Shown here: in pieces, positions 46,943 through 59,128 of the stretch | Layout of the letters: every line of letters begins with the position of its first letter | Position numbering within the stretch: position 1 is the stretch's first letter | NCBI GenBank assembly: GCA_028752905.1 | Contig: JAQNBH010000013.1 | Coordinates: 40,190,905-40,254,904, forward strand | Reading direction: 5' to 3' | DNA: 64,000 nt | Source: Cladorhizidae sp. MBARI D1340-BT2 | Lineage: Eukaryota; Porifera; Demospongiae; Poecilosclerida; Cladorhizidae | The notes under the pieces: generated by a model | Told to the model about the DNA's origin: nothing | Seen by the model: the letters and a program-made list of their open reading frames with translations, nothing else | The model's database searches: none | Position numbers and translations under genes: made by a program

Positions 46943-47680
46943 ATTTGTAACCGAACTTTAACCCTCGCTATGCCTCTTGTCTTTGTACTGTGGCAATTTA
47001 CTTTTGGGGGAATTCATTCCGAATCCTCTCATCTCATGGAGAGCAGTGCAATGGACACTGTTGGATACGAACAGAACTTCCGTGTTCACAGATAAGAATA
47101 CTTGGAAGTAGAAATTGTCAAAGAACATACTTGGCAGTTGATTATTACAAATACATAATATATATATATATACACACACATATATATATACACACACTTA
47201 AATATATGTATATATATATTACAAAATAACATGCAAAAGCATTCCGAGTTAAGGTTGCTTCAAAATAAGATGGTCAACTTATGGTTATCAGCTGTGGTTG
47301 TTACTACGACAATTGGACACACCCATACATATATAGCTGATCAGTCACCATCCTAAATTAATGTGGCATACAAGAGTTTATATATATACACATGAAGAAA
47401 GTGCTCGTACAAATATTTGGCAAAATACACTAGATGCATTTACCTGCCCCCAGTTCCCGTGGGTCGTGTGCTCTGGTAACATGTAACTGTCAATTTAGCA
47501 ACCTTCAGCAAGACTATATACATGTTGTACACACCACCAATAGGCTGGATCCAGACACTGCTGTAATATATAGCAACTCATAAACAACACATGCACAGGG
47601 GAAATCTAAAATATATATTATTCTTAAACAGCTTAGTGAATGATATATATATATTATACATTACATCATATTGATTTCAG
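46943..47680 (+). other. Non-coding, with TA/CA tracts
   Basis: Mixed (TA)n/(CA)n at 47,155-47,222. No gene is seen. Confidence 0.5.
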
Positions 47681-47836
47681 TTGTTGCAGATGCAAAACAC
47701 ATCCTCAAGGATTCTCCAGGATCACAGAGCCATTCTTCCCTCCACTGAATGCCTTAAGAGAGAGATTGCAGCAAGGCCCACCACGAGGAGGAGGCAGGGA
47801 GAGAGCAGACAGGACAGACACATCCAACTCCTGCAG
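47681..47836 (+). other. Candidate coding exon, product unknown
   Basis: TTGATTTCAG|TTG at the start and CTGCAG|GTATTG at the end form good acceptor and donor sites around exactly 52 codons (LLQMQNTSSRILQDHRAILP...), rich in Gln and Arg. No neighbouring exon could be identified on this strand. The 30-bp minisatellite begins just after the donor, as if inside the following intron. Confidence 0.3.
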
Positions 47837-47849
47837 GTATTGAGTCAAC

Positions 47850-48271
47850 ACTTCATGCAGCCATCACTTCCTAACAAACACTTCATGCAGCCATCACTTC
47901 CTAACAAACACTTCATGCAGCCATCACTTCCCAACAAACACTTCATGCAGCCATCACTTCCTAACAAACACTTCATGCAGCCATCACTTCCTAACAAACA
48001 CTTCATGCAGCCATCACTTCCCAACAAACACTTCATGCAGCCATCACTTCCTAACAAACACTTCATGCAGCCATCACTTCCTAACAAACACTTCATGAGC
48101 CATCACTTCCTAACAAACACTTCATGCAGCCATCACTTTCTAACAAACACTTCATGCATCCATCACTTCCTAACAAACACTTCATGCAGCCATCACTTCA
48201 TAACAAACACTTCATGCAGCCATCACTTCCTAACAAATACTTCATGCAGCCATCACTTCCTAACAAACACT
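47850..48271 (+). repeat. 30-bp minisatellite, about 14 copies
   Basis: The unit is CTTCATGCAGCCATCACTTC plus CTAACAAACA. The first eight units are exact or differ at one base; one unit near 48,096 has lost a base, which shifts the frame. There are no unique spacers between units, so this is not CRISPR. Confidence 0.97.
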
Positions 48272-48345
48272 TCTGTGTTTGTGTCTGCATGGGATATTGT
48301 CATGGGTACAATATCCCTAGTCAGGAACACCCCCACATGCATGTA

Positions 48346-48630
<285 letters not shown>

Positions 48631-48704
48631 GACTTTTGTAGACTGGACCATAATAATAATAATAATAATGATGTGATAATAATAATAATAACAATAACAA
48701 TAAT

Positions 48705-48737
<33 letters not shown>

Positions 48738-48914
48738 AATAATAATAATAATAATAGGGAGTGGTGCAATAACAACAACAACAACAACAACAATAATAAT
48801 AATATAATATAACAGCACTAATAAAAAAGATGCAAACCTCCACCACTCCCAATTATTATTGCTATTATTATTAGTGCTAATAATAATAGCAATAACAATA
48901 ACAATAACAATAAC

Positions 48915-48944
<30 letters not shown>

Positions 48945-48947
<3 letters not shown>

Positions 48948-49053
48948 CACCTCTTTCAGAGGCTTTCAGAGGGGGAATGCAACCATGTGGGGTTGGTCGC
49001 CTCGGTTCTTAACCAGACCCCCCATGGTTGATGGACTTTTGTAGGCTGGACCA
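48945..49053 (-). repeat. Hairpin-forming repeat inside (TAA)n, right-arm copy of 17,061
   Basis: Runs from CACCTCTTTCAGAGGCTTTC to GTAGGCTGGACC, the reverse of 17,061-17,168 including the internal CTTTCAGAGG duplication. Both flanks are (TAA)n. Confidence 0.85.
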
Positions 49054-49106
49054 TAATAATAACAATAACAACAACAACAACAACAACAATAGCAATAATA
49101 ACAATA

Positions 49107-49269
<163 letters not shown>

Positions 49270-49368
49270 CTCAAACAAAAACTCAAGTTGTAGAATAAGA
49301 AATGGTAATTTTTATACACTGTATTATATATTATTATATATTATATATATATTTTTAATGGAAAAGTG

Positions 49369-49547
49369 TCAGATGCCTGTGCTGCCCAGTACAGACGTGC
49401 AGTTCCCCCGCTGGACCGCCACAGATAGTCTCTGGAGCAGGTACTCTGTCGATTTGGGCTCGCCCGACTCTGTTTTAATGCGGTATCCGAGCTCCTTCAA
49501 AAAGGCCAGTGACTTCGGGCCAATTGCCCCCAAGGTCTCAATGGCTA
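49369..49547 (-). pseudogene. Retroelement nuclease-domain C-terminus, right-arm fragment
   Basis: Reverse counterpart of 16,628-16,806, with the same abrupt junction of the IETLGAIGPK tract to TAA triplets. Confidence 0.75.
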
Positions 49548-49576
49548 TAATAATAATAATAACAATAATAATAATA

Positions 49577-49669
49577 AACACCTCTTTCAGAGGGGGAATA
49601 CAACCATGTGGGTTGGTCGGTTGTTAACCAGACCCCCCATGGTTGATGGACTTTTGTAGGCTGGACCAT
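49577..49669 (-). repeat. Hairpin-forming repeat inside (TAA)n, right-arm copy of 16,490
   Basis: Reverse of 16,490-16,581, with TAA triplets on both sides. Confidence 0.85.
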
Positions 49670-49866
<197 letters not shown>

Positions 49867-50194
49867 GAACGTGTTAGCTTTTTAGTTGTTTATGTATGTA
49901 TTTATTGTTAATTAGTTATTATTTGTAATTGTTAGTTAGTTAGTTTGTAATAATAATAAATGTAAATTACTTTCATGTAAATTACTTTCTGTATTTCCCA
50001 TTAAACAAAATATATATATTATATAATAATATATAATACAGTGTAGTAACTAATTTTAAATGCACAATTAAATTGTATTATTTCTTTCATGTATTATTAT
50101 TTCATTGTATATACATGTATAATAATAAAATTTAAAATTAAAAATAATAATATTAATAGCACTAATAATAACGCACATCGGGCTGTTTTGAAAC

Positions 50195-50201
50195 GTTAAA
50201 G
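50195..50201. other. Target-site duplication, left
   Basis: GTTAAAG directly abuts the left terminal inverted repeat. The identical 7 bases abut the right end at 53,637-53,643. Confidence 0.85.
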
Positions 50202-50340
50202 TAGGAGTAGGCTATAAATGGGTCATTTCATTTTTTGTTTTGCTTAGGGCTGAGTTTTTATGTGTTCTATATAACCTATCTCAACATGAATTGGGGAAAA
50301 AATTGGCCTGGGGTGTAAAATAAAAGTGTGCAAGGTTTTT
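50202..50340 (+). repeat. Left terminal inverted repeat of the transposon
   Basis: Pairs imperfectly with 53,636-53,495. The outermost 15 bases differ at one position. Confidence 0.85.
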
Positions 50341-50504
50341 TTGTGGCCGGGTGGCCCCAAAATTCAATCAAATTAGGGGGGGAAATTAAAATTGTCATTT
50401 TTTTAAAGCTGCATGGTTAAATATGGTATCAAAAGAAGTAAAATTGCTATGTTTATATTCAAAAGTTTCATTGTTTTTAACCCAGTTCACTTCATTTTCA
50501 AATT

Positions 50505-53199
50505 TTGGCCAAAATTGGCACTTTTGAGCGGATCATGCAGGATTATGAAAACCGAGTCAGATGCTCCCACAATAAGTCATCTTTGCGTGTACGAAATAAA
50601 CTATGGATGAATATGGATGTTCCACAGCGGAAGAGAAGGCCACGGAAATACACCAAGAACTTCTCGCTTTTTGACATTGGAAGGAACAGGGATAAACTCA
50701 GGTGATGAAGCCATCTTCTATCAAGATCAGTGTGGTGAAAGGAACCATCTCCTGAGCCAGGAGGTAGATTGGGTTCATGATGAAGAAAAGACAGCAACCC
50801 AAGAGGAAGAAAGAAGACAGGAAGAGCAGCGACAAGAAGAGATGGAATTCATAAACCAAGATTTGGAGCTTACACCGGTTTCCAAGAGAAGTAGAGCAAT
50901 TGATGCCCCAATCACCATTGACAAAGAATGCCAAGCTAGCATCAATGTGGCTCCAACCATAAGAAAATCTAGAAACACTACTCATGAGATAAGAAACGCT
51001 ATTGCAACAGTGAGCTGTAAGGCAGCAGTTTCTGTTGAGAAAGCTTGTGTTGCGACACAGGTGGTTTGTGAAAAGTTGTACGGACACCAGTATCATCTAC
51101 AACTGCCATCAGAATCTTCAGATCAACCACCCTGTTCAAAGAAACCATGATCATCGGAAGACTACAAGTTGTATGAAAAGGTGCTGCCTTCAGCTAAATC
51201 TATCAACAACTTCAAGCACAAAAAGGCTCTCTGTCAGGAAATAGCAGCTGCAAAGGCCCTTGTGAACAGGAAGCCCTCAACAAAAGTGACTCTACACTTT
51301 GACACTACACAGAGAAGTAGAATAGATAGTGATTGGCCATGTCTCATCTTGAATTTCTGTGATGGTGATCCTGCGGAATGTAAGATGAGATCCCTCTACG
51401 TCCTCTCTTCTTTGCTTTTGAAGATAGGGACCAGATAGAGGCACTTATTGTTGAGACCCTGAAGAGACTGCAAGTAGCTGCTGATGACCCCAGCAGGACT
51501 GTTGTACATCTCTGGGAGCAGATTGATGCCCTGATGACAGATGCTGTGAGCAAAAATCTCAAGATAGAAACAGGTGTGGCAGATCAACTTGGCTCTAAGC
51601 ATGTGCCATACCACTTGCTTTGTAAGTCTCATACATGTCAACAGTTTGATGCAGACAATCTCACGAGCATGGCTGCCATTGAGGACAAGATTGGCCTTCG
51701 CGAAATGATTGTGAAGAGAGAGCCATTGTTGAAGTCATTCCTTCGGCAGAAAAAATCTGTGTGTTTAAACAGCTCTGGCAGCTCTTCTAAAGCTTGTAGC
51801 ACATGAGGGAGACGGGAAGACAACATCTCTAGCAGAACAGTTTGACTTGATTCTAGAGGAGGCTGGAGTACACAAATCCTTTAACCTCTACAAAGAGAAG
51901 CATTTTACTCGACTTGGATACCAGGCAGGTGCGGTCTACGATTTCATTTCCTACCTCAAACAGCTACTCGTACAGACACCATTAAATAATCTTCTTGTTC
52001 GAGCATGTAAGATTTACCTTGATAACGATTTCATAATCGCAGGATTCACTAATTTGATGTACAGAGTGACAATGCCCTTCCTCAACTGCGTAAGCCAGGA
52101 TTTGCTGGTGAACATCCTTCCCAAGCTCTGCAGTGACCTTGCTGATAAAAAGACGGACACCCTTATCATATATCATGTAGAGTGGATACACGTGAAAATG
52201 GAGCATAATGCTCCACAAAGCGATCTCGATCACTTTCTTCTGGGAGAGATGTGTCTCCAGGCCGCCAGAGGTGTAGAATTGCAGTGCAAGCGTGAGTATT
52301 GGAGCAGTGACCCAGATACTGCACGAGCAACTCCTCTCCATACATTGACTGTAGACCAACGGAAGAACCTGCCAACAAACAACCTGAATACGGAGAGGTA
52401 CTTGGCCAAGTTTGGTTATCTTGCTGCCCAGTCAGCTCTACATTCTAACAGGCTGTTCAAGGCAAAGAGGATCAAAGATGACCTTATGCTCATGGACAAG
52501 CATCTCAATGAAGTTGAGAGGTCAACCATTGCTGTCCTAAAACACCTAGATTCCATGGATGTGACGTGGAGTAATAATCAGAAGGAGAAGAAGAAACAAA
52601 GGTTGAGAGAGAACCTGGAAAAGAAAGTGAGGGCCAATGATTTTGTCGATCAACTTCTTGTGAAATGTAAAAAAACATGGAGGACCAGTTACATGTGTCA
52701 AAGAACTGAAGGAGCTTGTCAATTTTTTTTACCAGAGCTAAAGACCTGCTTGAGGCAAGAGATCCAATACCAGCGAGTCACACATCTACATGATTCAGAT
52801 GTCTGCAGGGACCTTTACAAAGTCAACAAACTGTCTGAGAATGAAATGATCGAGAACCTAACTGTGATCCTAGGTGATGACTACCAAGCAGTGGAGGCAG
52901 CAGAGTTTCCGTATGAGGAGGAGATCATGGAAAGACTGGCAGGAGCCAAAACCACCGTTCAGGAGGCAGAGATCTCACAGGAAGAACCTGTGTTCCAGCC
53001 TAACCAACCACTTGCTGTTATCTGGGATGAGGGAAGCAACAAGAGATGGTATATTGGGTTTTACATTGATGATAATGGGGACAGAACCTTCCGGGTGGAT
53101 CACCTGATACGCACTGGTACTGGAGATAACCTCTGGCAGCGACCACCTGGCACTGATGATATCCAGGACACTATCCAGCAGCAGATTGTGCCTGTGTAA
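50505..53199 (+). pseudogene. Uncharacterised transposase-like protein of the 3.4-kb element, frameshifted
   Basis: Pieces in successive frames make one protein: 50,505-50,700 (basic, MNMDVPQRKRRPRKY), 50,690-51,148 (Glu/Gln-rich coiled tract), 51,150-51,435, 51,415-51,806 and 51,770-53,199. Recognisable blocks are TLHFDTTQRS (Asp codon 51,301-51,303), LMTDAVSKNLK (Asp 51,540-51,542), HLLCKSHTCQQF, LPTNNLNTERYLAKFG (Glu 52,393-52,395), and a C-terminal barrel-like tract (KRWYIGFYIDDNGDRTFRVD). The D...D-then-CxxH...E order recalls hAT transposases, whose last block also contains an S/TER motif before the dimer interface, but no BED finger or standard hAT C-terminus is seen. From memory, similar proteins occur as repetitive uncharacterised genes in cnidarians and other invertebrates. 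Three or four frame changes make this copy inactive unless some are introns. The 450-residue last frame is intact. Confidence 0.6.
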
Positions 53200-53494
53200 G
53201 TTTCTGGCACCTGGGACTTTTCTATGAGGAAGCCTTGTTTTGTTTTATGCAATGGACCTGAAATACAAGATATGTTTTGTGGAATATGTGGTTAAATATT
53301 AGTCCAAAATAAAATATTTGACCAGTAATTGTACTTCTATGATTTTCTAATTACTTTTATGACTTTCTGTGTCCTATATAACCCCAGAAAAATGTTTTAG
53401 ATGAAGTCTCTACCTAAAGCTGAACCTGAGGTATGAGAAAAACTCTAAAATGCACTCACATGCATTAAATGTAAGGTGTGTTAACACAAAAGGG

Positions 53495-53636
53495 CTCTGC
53501 ACACTTTTTTCTTGGACCCCAGGCCAATTTTTCCCCCACTTCATGTTGAGATAGGTTATATAGAACACAAAAAAACTCAGCCCTAATGAAAATAACAGAA
53601 ATTTCATTTAGCTGCCGTATATATAGCCCACTCCTA
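53495..53636 (-). repeat. Right terminal inverted repeat of the transposon
   Basis: Inverse of 50,202-50,340 with scattered mismatches and small indels. Confidence 0.85.
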
Positions 53637-53643
53637 GTTAAAG
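53637..53643. other. Target-site duplication, right
   Basis: GTTAAAG, identical to 50,195-50,201. Confidence 0.85.
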
Positions 53644-53644
53644 C

Positions 53645-54960
53645 CAAAAATATCTATCTCTAGTCTAGGGTAAAATGTTATTTTGTTCTGGAAACTAACA
53701 TTTAGCTAGTGCTATTCACTGAAAGACGCCAAGTCGTCCACATCTTCATCCAATCAACGAACGGATCTTCGTCTCTCTCCTCCTCAGCGTCGGAACGCGT
53801 GCGTATTATTGCACACGAAGTGCGGTTGAATCAATCTATTTTGCTTGGGTGGACGGAACTTAAACTATATAACTCTTCCCCCCCCCCCCCATATGTACTT
53901 GAAATTGTTCGAATTAAAAAAAAGTGGGGGGAAAAATAAGGGAAAAAAATGTTTACCTGCAAAAAATATATAATAATAATAATAATAAAATAAATAAAAA
54001 TCTATTTTTGTTTTTTGTATCTTGGAAATGTAAAAAAAATTAAAAAAAGTTTGAGTTTTAATAATAGAAAAAAATATACTAGTACATGTAATAAAATAAA
54101 TAATAATAATAACAACAACAACAATAATAATAGCAATAATAATTATAATATTAATAATATTTATGATGATGATGATAACAATAGCACTAGTAATAGTAAT
54201 AATAATAATAGCACTAATAATACTAATAATATTAATTAGAGATTGAAAAACCTCCACCACTCCCAATCAAATTGATGGAGTTATTGATAGAAATGTGAAG
54301 TGCATAATTTGTGAGCTATTGCTGCCAATGAAAAACTTAGGCACCTGCAGGTATATCCCTAAACAAAATGGCCGACAATGCCCAGTGCTGTTTCTGGCTT
54401 CTATGATTTTTTAATCACCCGTGCTTGTCTAATTAGTTGCATTTTAGCGCCTAATGAATACGCTAGTTTTGGCTTCCTCTGGCCACAGATAACAATGGCT
54501 AGCACTCTCCAATCATGACCAGCACTAAAACCAATTCACGTTTTGACTTTGGCTGCATGTAACTTTAACATAGTTGTAGCTATGCAGTTTTTTTAGAGAG
54601 CACACAGGGAGATCTATCATTTGAGCTATTATAAGTTCACACAGTGAAGTGTGAGGAATCTATGCAGCTCCAAAGTCTAACCACAAGGTTCTTTTAAAAC
54701 AACTTTTTAAAGTATTTGTATAGACCCCATTCACATGAACATAGTCCACTTACATTTTGGTGCATAAATGAGGAGCATGCATAATGTGTGCACAGTTATG
54801 GCAGTAAGCAACAAACACACCTGGTCAGGTCCTTAGGGGCCTACTCAGTGCACTGCCTGTTGGCCATCCACACTAACAGGGAGGGGAGGAGGTTGATATA
54901 TGCATTCTGAACTTGTGTGCATTCAAGCATTTGATAAGTTTTCGTGTTCACATTTATGGT
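53645..54960 (-). other. Non-coding, shared with left arm
   Basis: Reverse counterpart of 14,560-15,890, including poly-A/T tracts and (TAA)n near 53,970-54,230. No gene is supported. Confidence 0.55.
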
Positions 54961-55384
54961 AACCCTTTACCATCTTATAAACATGATAACAACAAGAACA
55001 AGAACAATGTCTCGCTCAAACAAACAAATTACCTTTTGTTCATCCTTCTTCAAAACACTGCTGAGGTCCGTCTCATGTGACTTCTGTACTATAGGGGTTT
55101 TGGTGGAGGTCTTAATGTGGCCTTGATGTTCCTCGATGATCCTCCGGAGAGACAGAGGACCATCCTCCACAGCCCCCACCTCCCACACCACCACCACCAC
55201 ATCACGAGGCTGCAGGCCAGCCTACAAATGGAGACAGGGAGCACATGCAACAGAGGGGAAGACAGAGGAAGGTGGGGGAGATTAAAACAGAGAATCAAGA
55301 AGGACGAAGAGAAATGGACAAGAAAGACAGAACAGGAAGGCAAGAGGAGGAGGAAGAGAGAAAGCAATACACGTCCAGAGGTGC

Positions 55385-57815
55385 TACAGCAGAGACTCCC
55401 AGGGTTACCTATGGGTGTGCCAAGTTCAACACAGCAGAGACTCCCAGGGTTCTCTATGGGTGTGCCAAGTTCAACACAGCAGAGACTCCCAGGGTTACCT
55501 ATGGGTGTGCCAAGTTCAACACAGCAGAGACTCCCAGGGTTCTCTATGGGTGTGCCAAGTTCAACACAGCAGAGACCCCCAGGGTTCTCTATGGGTGTGC
55601 CAAGTTCAACACAGCAGAGACTCCCAGGGTTACCTATGGGTGTGCCAAGTTCAACACAGCAGAGACTCCCAGGGTTACCTATGGGTGTGACAAATTCAAC
55701 ACAGCAGAGACCCCCAGGGTTCTCTATGGGTGTGCCAAGTTCAACACAGCAGAGACTACCAGGGTTCTCTATGGGTGTGCCAAGTTCAACACAGCAGAGA
55801 CTCCCAGGGTTCTCTATGGGTGTGCCAAGTTCAACACAGCAGAGACCCCCAGGGTTCTCTATGGGTGTGCCAAGTTCAACACAGCAGAGACTACCAGGGT
55901 TCTCTATGGGTGTGCCAAGTTCAACACAGCAGAGACTCCCAGGGTTCTCTATGGGTGTGCCAATTTCAACACAGCAGAGACTCCCAGGGTTCTCTATGGG
56001 TGTGCCAAGTTCAACACAGCAGAGACTACCAGGGTTCTCTATGGGTGTGCCAAGTTCAACACAGAAGAGACTCCCAGGGTTCTCTATGGGTGTGCCAAGT
56101 TCAACACAGCAGAGACTCCCAGGGTTCTCTATGGGTGTGCCAAGTTCAACACAGCAGAGACCCCCAGGGTTCTCTATGGGTGTGCCAAGTTCAACACAGC
56201 AGAGCCTCCCAGGGTTCTCTATGGGTGTGCCAAGTTCAACACAGCAGAGACTCCCAGGGTTCTCTATGGGTGTGACAAGTTCAACACAGCAGAGACTCCC
56301 AGGGTTCTCTATGGGTGTGCCAAGTTCAACACAGCAGAGACTCCCAGGGTTACCTATGGGTGTGCCAAGTTCAACACAGCAGAGACTCCCAGGGTTCTCT
56401 ATGGGTGTGCCAAGTTCAACACAGCAGAGACCCCCAGGGTTCTCTATGGGTGTGCCAAGTTCAACACAGCAGAGACTCCCAGGGTTACCTATGGGTGTGC
56501 CAAGTTCAACACAGCAGAGACTCCCAGGGTTACCTATGGGTGTGACAAATTCAACACAGCAGAGACCCCCAGGGTTCTCTATGGGTGTGCCAAGTTCAAC
56601 ACAGCAGAGACTACCAGGGTTCTCTATGGGTGTGCCAAGTTCAACACAGCAGAGACTCCCAGGGTTCTCTATGGGTGTGCCAAGTTCAACACAGCAGAGA
56701 CCCCCAGGGTTCTCTATGGGTGTGCCAAGTTCAACACAGCAGAGACTACCAGGGTTCTCTATGGGTGTGCCAAGTTCAACACAGCAGAGACTCCCAGGGT
56801 TCTCTATGGGTGTGCCAATTTCAACACAGCAGAGACTCCCAGGGTTCTCTATGGGTGTGCCAAGTTCAACACAGCAGAGACTACCAGGGTTCTCTATGGG
56901 TGTGCCAAGTTCAACACAGAAGAGACTCCCAGGGTTCTCTATGGGTGTGCCAAGTTCAACACAGCAGAGACTCCCAGGGTTCTCTATGGGTGTGCCAAGT
57001 TCAACACAGCAGAGACCCCCAGGGTTCTCTATGGGTGTGCCAAGTTCAACACAGCAGAGCCTCCCAGGGTTCTCTATGGGTGTGCCAAGTTCAACACAGC
57101 AGAGACTCCCAGGGTTCTCTATGGGTGTGACAAGTTCAACACAGCAGAGACTCCCAGGGTTCTCTATGGGTATGCCAAGTTCAACACAGCAGGGACTCCC
57201 AGGGTTCTCTATGAGTGTGCCAAGTTCAACACAGCAGAGACTCCCAGGGTTCTCTATGGGTGTGCCAAGTTCAACACAGTAGAGACTCCCAGGGTTCTCT
57301 GTGGGTGTGCCAAGTTCAACACAGCAGAGACTCCCAGGGTTACCTATGGGTGTGCCAAGTTCAACATAGCAGAGACTCCCAGGGTTCTCTATGGGTGTGC
57401 CAAGTTCAACACAGCAGAGACTCCCAGGGTTCTCTATGGGTGTGCCAAGTTCAACACAGCAGAGACTCCCAGGGTTCTCTATGGGTGTGCCAAGTTCAAC
57501 ACAGCAGAGACTCCCAGGGTTCTCTATGGGTGTGCCAAGTTCAACACAGCAGAGACTCCCAGGGTTCTCTATGAGTGTGCAAGTTCAACACAGCAGAGAC
57601 TCCCAGGGTTCTCTATGGGTGTGCCAAGTTCAACACAGCAGAGACTCCCAGGGTTCTCTATGGGTGTGCCAAGTTCAACACAGCAGAGACTCCCAGGGTT
57701 CTCTATGAGTGTGCAAGTTCAACACAGCAGAGACTCCCAGGGTTCTCTATGGGTGTGCCAAGTTCAACACAGCAGAGACCCCCAGGGTTCTCTATGGGTG
57801 TGCCAAGTTCAACCT
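55385..57815 (-). repeat. 45-bp minisatellite in IARS1 intron, about 54 copies, with 855-bp higher-order unit
   Basis: Same unit as 13,125-14,185. A block of 19 units (855 bp) is repeated: for example the variant GGGTGTGACAAATTC occurs at 55,683 and 56,538, and 546-base stretches starting at 55,730 and 56,585 translate identically. Two units near 57,571 and 57,705 have lost one base. The 721- and 921-codon open frames are by-products of the 45-bp period. Confidence 0.97.
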
Positions 57816-58814
57816 TATTGTCCACCTTCTACTGACTTAGAGCTACTGTGGCTAGTTCAGTTTGGGTATGCAGAAGTTGTCCAGCACCGGGTGTCAGGTG
57901 AGCAGTTATTCTTAACCACACCTGAAACCACTCCCCTCGTGTGGGCATGGAGGTGCAGTAGAGGCAAGGAAAAATCTCCCCACAACATATCCTCAATGCC
58001 GCAGTGTTAGGTACATAGGGCAACTTGACCACACCCCAGGGAGAGACTTAAACCACACCCAAGGGAAAGAGAATAACTTTGTAATACCAGTACTACAAAA
58101 ATCCATTTAAATGTACATGTCACTCTTAGCACACCACACTGGGGAAGGGGCGGGGTCCAGGCTGGCACCAGGTGGACATCCCTAGATATCTTGGGAATTC
58201 TGTGAGAGAGTGTGTGTGTGTGTGTGTGGTTGTCCTGGCAACATTGTAGCACCCCCTGAAATAAAGTAAACAGGAATATGGAAATGGCAACCGGAAGGGA
58301 AGAGGAGTAGAAGAGAGGCCCTCTCAACTGACTCCACCTATTCCTCCTCCCACTGCCTATTATTGACCACCGTCCTTCTCTGGTTCTCTCTCATCTGATC
58401 TCACACATGGAGACGTACGTGGTACGCTATCTCACCTTCTTCCTCAGTTTCGGTATCTTGTTGATGACCTCGCATGCCACACCTTCCTCCACCATGGCCT
58501 GGGATGGCGTCACATCGAGCAGCACCAGCAGCTTCCCATCAGCATGGGCGTGGTCTCCACTAGAGAGGGCGTGGTCAACTGAGTATGTAATCTGACGGAG
58601 AGAACGGTATTGCCACTTAGAGATACATCAAGCAGTTACAAATCCCTTAACCATTTAGAAATTATTATCTTTTTATTTAATTTAGTCCACTAGCAATCTC
58701 CCCAACACACCTCTCATCATTAGGATCCGTGTGATGGGGGGAGGGGCAAGGAATTAGTGAACCCTCACCTTCTCTCCCACTTACATATGCATAGACAACA
58801 TTTCCATGATCACT

Positions 58815-59128
58815 TTGTACCCTCTCACAAGCTCCAGTTCTCCAGTTCTCTCACAAGCTCCAGTTCTCCAGTTCTCTCCCAAGCTCCAGTTCTCCAGTTC
58901 TCTCACTAGCTCCAGTTCTCCAGTTCTCTCACAAGCTCTCCAGTTCTCCAGTTCTCTCACAAGCTTCTGTTCTCCAGTTCTCTCACAAGCTCCAGTTCTC
59001 CAGTTCTCTCACAAGCTCCAGTTCTCCAGTTCTCTCACAAGCTCCAGTTCTCCAGTTGCTCCAGTTCTCTCACAAGCTCCTGTTCTCCTGCAAGCTCCAG
59101 TTATTTCCCACAAGCTCCAGTCTTCCGT
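58815..59128 (-). repeat. About 26-bp minisatellite, about 11 copies
   Basis: CTCCAGTTCTCCAGTTCTCT followed by CACAAG, with partial units. Expanded relative to 11,998-12,106. Confidence 0.9.

Larger units (their letters stand above)
50202..53636 (+). mobile_element. Complete 3.4-kb cut-and-paste DNA transposon
   Basis: The ends are TAGGAGTAGGCTATA at 50,202 and, inverted, TAGGAGTGGGCTATA ending at 53,636. Inverted similarity extends about 140 bases inward (50,202-50,340 against 53,495-53,636), with shared blocks such as TAGGGCTGAGTTTTT and TTCTATATAACCTATCTCAA. GTTAAAG flanks both ends. In the left arm the flanking sequences are joined without the element (15,880-15,920), which confirms both boundaries. 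The interior encodes one broken protein. The 7-bp duplication contains TTAA, so a 4-bp TTAA duplication with slightly unequal ends is an alternative reading. I cannot assign the superfamily. Confidence 0.88.

Noticed and set aside
47850..48271. Possible CRISPR array (regular 30-bp repeats)
   Set aside because: Units are contiguous with no unique spacers, and the context is animal DNA. The same applies to the 38-bp array at 29,800-29,995.
50202..53636. piggyBac or Kolobok element because of the TTAA core
   Set aside because: I see no piggyBac DDD region with a C-terminal RING-like finger and no THAP domain. The flanking duplication is best read as seven bases. It remains open rather than excluded.
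55117..58010. Very long open frames (721 and 921 codons) of PSSTQQRLPGFSMGV-like repeats
   Set aside because: They follow the 45-bp period, are open in several frames at once, and lie in an IARS1 intron.
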